Positions 1 through 4,871 of a stretch of DNA of 6,043 bases are shown in pieces. Position 1 is the stretch's first letter, and every line of letters begins with the position of its first letter. A program made the position numbers and the translations under genes. The stretch covers positions 1-6,043 of the forward strand of contig JAQVRW010000196.1 of NCBI GenBank assembly GCA_028700875.1, read 5' to 3'. The notes under the pieces are model-generated. The model made no database searches. It was not told where the DNA came from and saw only the letters and a program-made list of their open reading frames with translations. This DNA is from Candidatus Zixiibacteriota bacterium (GTDB taxonomy: Bacteria; Zixibacteria; MSB-5A5; GN15; JAAZOE01).

Positions 1-1
1 G

Positions 2-967
2 ACCGACACGATCGACGTATCCGGCGGACCCAAAATCAGTTTCCCGGAAAAAAGTTATGACTTCGGTACCATAGCCCAGGGATCGAAAGTATCTCATACC
101 TTTGTGGTACGAAACGCCGGGGATGCGCCATTGCGACTGATCAAGGCCGCGGGTTCGTGAGGCTGTACGGCGGCCGTGCTTACCAACACGGATATTCCCC
201 CGGGCGGGGAAGGAAGTATAGAAGTCACGTTTGACAGCAGCCACAAGAAAGGCCAGCAGCAAAAAACGGTTACCGTCGAATCGAATGATCCTCGGAGTCC
301 TCGAGCGACATTGAGCGTCTCCGCCCTCATTGATGTTGCTTTCGGTTTCGAAGAATACGTCCTGGATATGGGAACGTTTCGCAAGGGAGAGTCTGTTTCG
401 AAATCGGTAACGCTGATCGCGAAAGATCCATCAATGATCGAGACGATTAAGCTTACATCTTCGTCACCGCATTTCACCGCCGAGTTGGTGAATAATCCCA
501 CGGCAGAGAAAGGACGTCTGACCGTCCAGGTTTCGGGAGCATGGGGTACGCCCGCCGGCCGCATTAATGCGACGATCACGGCTCGCACAAATGGCGGCTC
601 CGTTTCGGAAGCCACATTGCCAATTAGAGCCAAGATGATCGGTAATTTCGACGTTTCGGCGGAGAGCGTCCAATTCCGTGTGGATACGCTGGGGAATGAA
701 TCGAAATCGATGACGCAAGTAATCAAATTTGTCAACACCGCGGACGACGCGAGGTATCATCTTTTGGAGTTCCAGGATGCGTATGGAAGGCTGGCGTGCC
801 ACATCGACACTCTGGTCGCCGACAAGGAGTATGAGGTGTCCCTGACTCCTCAGCCCGATGTTCTTCGCGCCAGGAGAAACGTGTCCGGAGTCGTCAAGAT
901 AACGACCGACGATAAAGAACAGCCGGTTATGACGGTGTCCTATGCCATCTATTTCGGCCGTGGATAA
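2..967 (+). CDS. DUF1573-type Ig-like repeat protein, 5'-partial, candidate selenoprotein with in-frame TGA
   Basis: The open frame runs from base 2 to the TAA at 965-967 (321 codons) and is interrupted only by TGA at codon 53. Codons 12-56 follow the DUF1573 pattern: K-I-S-F-P-E, then DFGTIAQGSKVSHTFVVRN (codons 20-38), N-A-G-D-A-P-L, then S-[TGA]-G-C-T where the family has S-C-G-C-T. The usual PPGGEGSIEVTFD and VESNDPRSP follow. Two further modules (about codons 112-213 and 214-321) echo the first: DMGTFRKGESVSKSVTL and VDTLGNESKSMTQVIKF. DUF1573 proteins are generally exported and of unknown function. The signal peptide would lie upstream of the window. Coding quality does not drop after the TGA, so this is either read-through as selenocysteine or a very recent nonsense change or sequencing error. 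A GTG at 176 could be called as a start, but it would discard the conserved N-terminal strands and any signal peptide. Family assignment is confident; the selenoprotein reading is inference. Confidence 0.85.
158..160 (+). other. In-frame TGA, candidate selenocysteine codon
   Basis: TGA replaces the first Cys codon of the DUF1573 S-C-G-C-T motif. It is followed by GGC (Gly) and TGT (Cys at 164-166), so decoding as Sec would give Ser-Sec-Gly-Cys-Thr, a U-x-C pair typical of thiol/selenol redox motifs. TGC or TGT becomes TGA by one base change, so a nonsense mutation or a base-call error is the main rival. The frame is unchanged on both sides and no second stop occurs for 268 codons. TGA terminates the three complete operon genes at 2612, 3685 and 4869, so general reassignment to Trp or Gly does not explain it. 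Confidence 0.55.
165..211 (+). other. Stem-loops downstream of the TGA, weak SECIS candidates
   Basis: Three hairpins can be drawn. (a) GTACGG 165-170 pairs with CCGTGC 174-179 (one G-U pair) around a CGG loop; it starts only 4 bases after the TGA. (b) CCGTG 174-178 pairs with CACGG 187-191 around an 8-base loop at 179-186. Its loop starts 18 bases after the TGA, close to the spacing in E. coli fdhF, but lacks the expected G at the loop start. (c) TTCCCC 195-200 pairs with GGGGAA 206-211 around loop CGGGC; a slipped form gives loop GGGC, similar to the fdhF GGUC loop, but it lies about 40 bases downstream, at or beyond the usual limit. (a) and (b) exclude each other. GC-rich coding DNA makes such hairpins common, so this is only suggestive. 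Confidence 0.25.
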
Positions 968-981
968 TCATCCGTGGCCGA
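954..981 (+). terminator. 12-bp hairpin across the DUF1573 stop codon, possible 3'-end structure
   Basis: Bases 954-965 pair with 970-981 without a mismatch (two G-U pairs in the RNA) around an AATC tetraloop at 966-969, so the TAA at 965-967 sits at the tip of the stem. The lower stem is TCGGCC/GGCCGA. No T-run follows, so it is not a classical intrinsic terminator. It could protect the mRNA 3' end, pause RNA polymerase, or act with another termination factor. The structure is seen directly; the role is inferred. Confidence 0.35.
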
Positions 982-1019
982 TGATTCGATATCGAGAGAG
1001 CGACCTTTTCCGTGTTGAT

Positions 1020-1049
1020 AAACCGTACCCGTCATATCCCCGACGGTTT
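1020..1049. repeat. Inverted repeat AAACCGT/ACGGTTT in the convergent intergenic gap
   Basis: AAACCGT at 1020-1026 is the exact reverse complement of ACGGTTT at 1043-1049, with 16 bases between. A competing inner pairing exists between CCGTC 1029-1033 and GACGG 1042-1046. It lies in the 167-base gap between the DUF1573 gene and the tRNA gene that runs towards it. T-rich ends on both sides (GGTTT on +, GGTTTAT on -) make a weak bidirectional terminator conceivable. Apart from this and the stop-codon hairpin I see nothing in the gap 968-1134. Confidence 0.3.
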
Positions 1050-1134
1050 CCGTGGTCATGTTCGTGGACGTGGGACTTATTGCGAGCCACGCAAATCGTT
1101 ATCGGATGGGAAGTTGATTTTTCTGGGATTAAAA

Positions 1135-1208
1135 TAGCGGAGCAGGGACTCGAACCCCGGACACGCGGATTATGATTCCGCTGCTCTAACCAACTGAGCT
1201 ACTCCGCC
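1135..1208 (-). tRNA. tRNA-Met (CAT), elongator type
   Basis: On the minus strand the 74 bases fold as a full cloverleaf. The acceptor stem is GGCGGAG with CTCCGCT, including a G1-U72 wobble. The D-arm has stem GCTC/GAGC and loop AGTTGGTTA. The anticodon stem is GCGGA/TCCGC with loop ATCATAA, so the anticodon is CAT (complement of 1172-1174). The variable loop is GTGTC, and the T-arm is CGGGG-TTCGAGT-CCCTG. The discriminator is A73. CCA is not encoded; TTTT follows instead and CCA must be added by nucleotidyltransferase. The paired acceptor ending and D-loop fit elongator tRNA-Met rather than initiator tRNA, which has an unpaired position 1-72 and three G-C pairs at the base of the anticodon stem. 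A lysidine-modified tRNA-Ile2 also has a CAT gene anticodon and cannot be fully excluded. Confidence 0.95.
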
Positions 1209-1223
1209 ATTTCCAAGCGGCTT

Positions 1224-1251
1224 AATTTACGCCATCCCACAGATTTGTCAA
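1224..1251 (-). promoter_or_regulatory. Sigma70-like promoter of the tRNA-Met gene
   Basis: Reading the minus strand, a perfect -35 box TTGACA (complement of 1246-1251) is followed after 16 bases by TAAATT (complement of 1224-1229), a 4/6 match to the -10 consensus. Transcription would begin near 1217, leaving a leader of about 9 bases before the mature tRNA 5' end at 1208. Position, orientation and the perfect -35 make this a good assignment. Confidence 0.65.
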
Positions 1252-1648
1252 GCCCGAAGATTATTAAATGCCCCGCCATAAGAAAGTCTCCCCTTCCGCG
1301 ACAAACACGGTTTTTCACCAGCTCGGCTTTTCGAGAGATCGCCGCCATCGACGCAGTATGGATGACGAAACGCGCCCGGAAATGCAATTCCCACTATCCC
1401 AAAGACCCAAATCGGACGGATCATTTCACCGAAGAACGAGCAAATGAACGGGCCTTTTTTAAACCAAGGAATCCCCAAAACCGCCAACCGTCATGGCAGA
1501 TTTCAATTGTAAAACTGTCGCGTCTGAAATGGTTCTACCGGGAACAGACTCTCGATATCCCCTTGTCCGCTTCCAAAAATAAAAGGCGACTCAAACGAAG
1601 CCTGAATCCAAGGAAATCGAAGCCATTCGCCCGAAGGCGGGACACAAA

Positions 1649-1664
1649 TTGACATACATTGACA
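1649..1664 (+). repeat. Tandem ATTGACA direct repeat, 10-base period
   Basis: ATTGACA occurs twice exactly 10 bases apart, with TTGACA at 1649-1654 and 1659-1664, so both copies face the same side of the helix. No good -10 box lies 16-18 bases downstream of either, which argues against simple -35 elements. A protein-binding site is possible. Chance is also possible for such short units. Confidence 0.3.
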
Positions 1665-1688
1665 ACCGAACCGGGCCGAAAGAGGTAA

Positions 1689-1714
1689 CCGACAAGCGCT
1701 AAATGGGTTGTCGG
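1689..1714. repeat. Inverted repeat CCGACAA/TTGTCGG
   Basis: CCGACAA at 1689-1695 is perfectly complementary to TTGTCGG at 1708-1714 across a 12-base spacer. An upstream GACAACC at 1661-1667 can instead pair with GGTTGTC at 1706-1712, so two alternative left arms compete for one right arm. It lies about 60 bases upstream of the operon -35 box. It may be an operator or an RNA element in read-through transcripts; function is unknown. Confidence 0.35.
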
Positions 1715-1756
1715 GGCAAAAATCTTCGACCGAGACGGCACGGATTCGGGGCTGGG

Positions 1757-1823
1757 GGTCAACTGATGATCGGACTTGACCGAAAAGTCTATAAAAGGTT
1801 ATAATTTAACAAATTGCGGTCAA
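1757..1823. repeat. Three GGTCAA sites in alternating orientation around the operon promoter
   Basis: GGTCAA occurs at 1757-1762 (+), its complement TTGACC at 1776-1781 (the -35 box), and GGTCAA again at 1818-1823 (+). The first and third extend to GGTCAAC. Site centres are 19 and 42 bases apart, the latter about four helical turns. The arrangement would suit a dimeric regulator that blocks the -35 and the start region. The motif is short and the -35 box itself favours TTGAC, so confidence is modest. Confidence 0.3.
1776..1805 (+). promoter_or_regulatory. Sigma70-like promoter of the glycan operon
   Basis: TTGACC at 1776-1781 (5/6 of the -35 consensus) is followed after 18 bases by a perfect TATAAT at 1800-1805, in an A/T-rich stretch. 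Transcription should begin near 1811-1813. This gives a leader of about 40 bases to the ATG at 1853 and argues against the TTG at 1814 as the start, since that codon would lie essentially at the transcript end. The promoter probably drives all four downstream genes, which are overlapping. Confidence 0.75.
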
Positions 1824-1852
1824 CAGGGAAGCTGCGGGTTTCGAGTATAGGG

Positions 1853-2614
1853 ATGACACAGGCCCGATTCATAATCAGGTGGGATGATATCTCCCCCTTT
1901 CAAGACGCCGAAAGGTTTCATCGCCTGACAGACCTCTTTGTACAATACCATATTCCGGTGGTGTTGGGGGTAATCCCGGATAACCAGGATCAGTCAATAC
2001 GATTCGGTTCCGCCGACGAGAAAACCTTTGTAGATAAACTGAAGGAATTGGAAAAGGCTGGCTGGGAAATCGCCATGCACGGGTATCGACATATCAAACA
2101 GACCGAGGATGGGGGGATTCCGGCCTTGAACCGGGCTTCCGAATTCGCTGGGCGGCGATATGAGGATCAGGCGGCCGATTTGCGGCAGGGGAAAAAGCTG
2201 CTCGACGATTATGGTTTCGATCCGGTGACGTTTATAGCCCCCTGGCATTCGTACGACCAGTCTACGCTTCGGGCGCTGGTTGACTGCGGGTTCAAGGCGT
2301 TTTCCGACGGCTGGTCGCTATACCCGAAAATGACCGATGGGTTGCTGCAACTGCCGGTGATCTTCTGGTCGGTTCCCTCCCGCCTGAAGACGCTGGAACG
2401 GCTGGGAGGAGTCTACACCATCTGTCTTCATCCACATCTGGTCGGAGATGACGACCTGGTCCGGCTGGAGCGGTTTTTCCGCGATTATAGGCCGTCGGTC
2501 GTTACTGCCTCTTTTCTGGCATTGCAGGCGGAAGGCGCTTCCCGACGCAGCCTTCGCCAACGGGCATTGGAAGCTATATTTACACGGCTATACAGACGGC
2601 GGACGCAGGCATGA
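1853..2614 (+). CDS. Polysaccharide deacetylase-like hydrolase (DUF2334-like)
   Basis: This 253-residue protein has the layout of the carbohydrate esterase 4 / DUF2334-like NodB-fold group. RFIIRWDDISPF at residues 5-16 supplies the paired catalytic/metal-binding Asp residues (D11, D12). HGYRH at 76-80 is the H-x3-H metal site, APWHSYD at 129-135 the substrate-side motif, and CLHPHL at 191-196 the C-terminal His motif. Such enzymes remove N-acetyl groups from amino sugars of extracellular glycans. No signal peptide is visible, so a cytoplasmic substrate such as a lipid-linked or nucleotide-linked precursor is plausible. The ATG at 1853 is preferred over the in-frame TTG at 1814 because it lies about 40 bases after the predicted transcription start and directly precedes the conserved strand; its Shine-Dalgarno is weak. 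The TGA stop overlaps the next ATG by four bases. Substrate unknown. Confidence 0.85.
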   Translation: MTQARFIIRWDDISPFQDAERFHRLTDLFVQYHIPVVLGVIPDNQDQSIRFGSADEKTFVDKLKELEKAGWEIAMHGYRHIKQTEDGGIPALNRASEFAGRRYEDQAADLRQGKKLLDDYGFDPVTFIAPWHSYDQSTLRALVDCGFKAFSDGWSLYPKMTDGLLQLPVIFWSVPSRLKTLERLGGVYTICLHPHLVGDDDLVRLERFFRDYRPSVVTASFLALQAEGASRRSLRQRALEAIFTRLYRRRTQA

Positions 2615-3687
2615 GCATCAAGACGAATGATATTATCATGCATAAACTGGGTGAATCGCTCGAGGTTATCCCGCTTGCCGACGGTGGCGAAGAATGGCTG
2701 GCCTATCTGGAAACCGATGTCGCCGCCGATATCTGCCATCATCCCGCCTGGGGAACGATATTCGCCGGAACATTCGGCCTGAAATCTCTCCTGCTCATCC
2801 ATCGCGTCGCGGGAAAAATCGACGGCGGCGTGCCGTTGATCGTATTCGACCAACCGCTCACCGGCAAGGCCCTGATTTCGATGCCGTTTCTCAACTACGG
2901 CGGAATACTGGGACAAAGCGAATCGATCAGACATGACCTGGCATCCGGATGCCGGGAGTTGTTGAAACTGCATGGCGCCAATTACGTGGAACTGCGGCAT
3001 ACCGGAGTCGGGCTCGGCCCAAAAGCCGACAGTACCCGTGAAAACCGCATCACCTACCGGCTCAATATCAACCGTCCCGCCGACGACATCTTCAAATCGT
3101 TGCGAAAACAACTGCGGACCCGGCTCCGTCGCGCCGCCGAACAGGAACTGACTCATTACCGAGGAATCGAACGAATCGATGATTTTTACCGCCTGTTCGC
3201 CATGGCGATGAAAGAGCACGGCACGCCGGTGATGCCGAGGCGGTTTTTCGAGTTGGTGCTGAACCATCTGAACAAGCACGCCGAGATGATGATCGCTTAC
3301 AAAGATAATCGTCCCGTCGGCGGCAAGCTGGTGTTGCGGTTCAAGGATCGGGCGACCATGACCTGGGGTTGTTATCCCGACCGATATAAACACCTTCTGG
3401 CCAATTACCATCTTACCTGGGAATTGATCCGTCAATGGGCCCAGGGACCGATTCATACGATAGACTTCGGGCGTTCGGCTCCGGGGTCCGGCGGTCATGA
3501 TTATAAACTCAATTGGGGGCCCGAAGAAATACCAATCTTCGTGGATTACCTCGCCTCAGACCCGACGCGGATTCCAAACCTGAAGCCCGACAACGCCAAG
3601 TATAGGATGGCTATCGCCGTCTGGAAACGTCTTCCCATAGGGGTCACCAAATTGATCGGGCCGCGCCTGGCGAGGTATTTCGTCTGA
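2611..3687 (+). CDS. FemAB-like / GNAT-fold acyl- or aminoacyl-transferase
   Basis: The 358-residue protein resembles the FemAB family associated with exosortase/PEP-CTERM exopolysaccharide loci and Acetyltransf_6. Markers are HHPAW (43-47), PFLNYGGIL (92-100), a basic helix K-Q-L-R-T-R-L-R-R-A (166-175), KEHGTPVMPRRFF (201-213), the strand NRPVGGKLVLRFKD (233-246), and the C-terminal IDFGRSAPGSG (284-294) with YKLNWGPEE (298-306). FemAB proteins transfer an amino acid or acyl group to a cell-wall or glycan amine using a GNAT-like fold. Coming directly after a deacetylase that could free an amine, acylation of that amine is an attractive but unproven role. No signal peptide or membrane segment is visible. 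The start ATG overlaps the upstream TGA (ATGA), with GGCGGA about 7 bases before it. The end overlaps the next ATG by one base. Confidence 0.85.
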   Translation: MSIKTNDIIMHKLGESLEVIPLADGGEEWLAYLETDVAADICHHPAWGTIFAGTFGLKSLLLIHRVAGKIDGGVPLIVFDQPLTGKALISMPFLNYGGILGQSESIRHDLASGCRELLKLHGANYVELRHTGVGLGPKADSTRENRITYRLNINRPADDIFKSLRKQLRTRLRRAAEQELTHYRGIERIDDFYRLFAMAMKEHGTPVMPRRFFELVLNHLNKHAEMMIAYKDNRPVGGKLVLRFKDRATMTWGCYPDRYKHLLANYHLTWELIRQWAQGPIHTIDFGRSAPGSGGHDYKLNWGPEEIPIFVDYLASDPTRIPNLKPDNAKYRMAIAVWKRLPIGVTKLIGPRLARYFV

Positions 3688-4871
3688 TGGGGATCGTGCT
3701 GAAAAGATACCCGCCGGTTGCCTCCGACCTTCCCCGAAGCGCTGTCGCCGCCGCCCGGAAATCCAAACAGCCAATCGATGATTGTCTCAAGGATGTCGCC
3801 CAATATCTGGGAGCGAGATACCTGTTTCCGGTCAATTCCGGACGAACGGCTCTATACCTGATTCTAAAGGCCTCTTTGGCCCCCGGCTCAAAAGTCATCC
3901 TGCCGGGATACACCTGCTATACGGTCGCAGCCGCGGTGGTCAAAGCCGGCATGGTTCCGGTTTTATCGGACAGCGATCCGGCCGATTTGGGATACGATCT
4001 CGACGCTCTTCGCAAAACTCTCCGGCAACATCCTGATGTCCGGGCGATCGTGGTTTGTCATCTATTCGGAATCGCGGTCAACCTGAACGAAATCAGGAAA
4101 CTGGCCGGGACCGAGATTTTGATTATCGATGACGCTGCGCAGGGGTATGGACTTAAAAACGGAGATCGATTCCTAGGCCTCGGCGGTCACGCCGGATTCT
4201 TCTCATTCGGCCGAGGCAAGAACCTGTCGCTGGTCGGCGGCGGATTGTTGGCGACCAATAATGACTTTCTGGGAGAGAAAATCACTGCCCTATGCGAAAC
4301 GGAACTCAGCCCGGCCGCATCGACCCGCAAAGAATGGTTTATGGCGCTGGCCTATAATCCTGCTACTCATCCGGTTTGGTTCAATATCCTCTCTCGCCTG
4401 CCGGGGGTCACTTTGGGAGTCAGTCGATTCAATCCGGAATTTGAGGTGGCCGAAGCATCGGCGTTCAAGGTCCGGCTGCTTCGAGAAGTCTATCGTTTGG
4501 CTGAGAAGGAAAACGAAAAACGCCTTCAGGTGGCGAAGAAATACCAGGGATTGTTGGAGGGGAATGTCCGCGTATCCATCCCCCGTTCGCGGATCGACGG
4601 CAACCCCGGGACGTTGCGATTTCCCGTCCTGGTGAAAGATCCGGGACAAAGAGAAAAGATTCTGCGCGAAGGCGTCGGGCGGGGGTGGGGACTTTCCGCG
4701 ATGTACCCGACAGCGCTGAACGGCATCCCCCAGTTGCCGCAACCGGCTGATGACAAACTCACAGGGGCGGAGATGATCGCCCGGTCGATAATCACCCTCC
4801 CGACCCATAGATTCCTCCAGACGGCGAACGGGCCATCGCGCCTGGTCGAAAAAATCGCGGGGTTGTTTTGA
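3687..4871 (+). CDS. DegT/DnrJ/EryC1-type PLP sugar aminotransferase
   Basis: This 394-residue fold-type I PLP enzyme is of the usual family length. VNSGRTALYLIL (49-60) is the phosphate-binding segment, ILPGYTCYTVAAAV (71-84) the conserved loop, and IIDDAAQGYG (146-155) supplies the Asp that contacts the pyridine nitrogen. FFSFGRGKNLSLVGGG (171-186) holds the Schiff-base lysine, K178. PTHRFL (372-377) is the usual C-terminal signature. Family members aminate keto-sugars on nucleotide carriers, typically with glutamate as donor, to make amino sugars for surface glycans. The segment between about 200 and 270 lacks the commonest DegT landmarks, so the exact substrate class cannot be read. It is coupled to its neighbours by one-base TGATG overlaps at both ends, with GAGG 11 bases before the ATG. 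Confidence 0.88.
   Translation: MGIVLKRYPPVASDLPRSAVAAARKSKQPIDDCLKDVAQYLGARYLFPVNSGRTALYLILKASLAPGSKVILPGYTCYTVAAAVVKAGMVPVLSDSDPADLGYDLDALRKTLRQHPDVRAIVVCHLFGIAVNLNEIRKLAGTEILIIDDAAQGYGLKNGDRFLGLGGHAGFFSFGRGKNLSLVGGGLLATNNDFLGEKITALCETELSPAASTRKEWFMALAYNPATHPVWFNILSRLPGVTLGVSRFNPEFEVAEASAFKVRLLREVYRLAEKENEKRLQVAKKYQGLLEGNVRVSIPRSRIDGNPGTLRFPVLVKDPGQREKILREGVGRGWGLSAMYPTALNGIPQLPQPADDKLTGAEMIARSIITLPTHRFLQTANGPSRLVEKIAGLF

Larger units (their letters stand above)
1252..1775. other. Gene-poor intergenic region with small repeats
   Basis: About 520 bases separate the tRNA promoter from the operon promoter. Open frames here are short, start at weak codons, give basic low-complexity products without a recognisable motif, and have no Shine-Dalgarno support, so I call no gene. 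Small structures seen are CTCG/CGAG at 1322-1335, CGCC-CGAA-GGCG at 1628-1639, the tandem TTGACA at 1649-1664 and the inverted repeat at 1689-1714. The region looks more A-rich and less codon-like than the flanking genes. A decayed gene or a small RNA cannot be excluded from sequence alone. Confidence 0.5.

Noticed and set aside
158..160. TGA reassigned genome-wide to Trp or Gly
   Set aside because: TGA ends the three complete operon genes here at sensible family lengths and with start/stop overlaps, so it is a normal stop. The family residue here is Cys, not Trp or Gly.
94..200. Frameshift as the cause of the TGA
   Set aside because: The same frame matches the family before and after the TGA, with no gap or change in register.
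176..967. Separate gene starting at GTG 176
   Set aside because: It would begin in the middle of the DUF1573 domain, lose the conserved DFGTI strand and any export signal, and ignore the perfect in-frame family match upstream of the TGA.
942..1175. 77-codon plus-strand frame across the convergent gap
   Set aside because: It runs into the tRNA gene (its end is translated tRNA), has no family features and no ribosome binding site.
1245..1652. 135-codon open frame between tRNA and operon
   Set aside because: It starts at a TTG overlapping the tRNA promoter. The product is basic and featureless, with no Shine-Dalgarno and no recognisable domain.
1814..1852. TTG at 1814 as start of the deacetylase
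   Set aside because: It would lie within about two bases of the predicted transcription start. The extra 13 residues are not family-like, and the conserved strand begins right after the ATG at 1853.
2485..3498. 337-codon minus-strand open frame
   Set aside because: It is antisense to the FemAB and deacetylase genes, which have clear family motifs. The antisense product has none; long antisense frames are common in GC-rich coding DNA.
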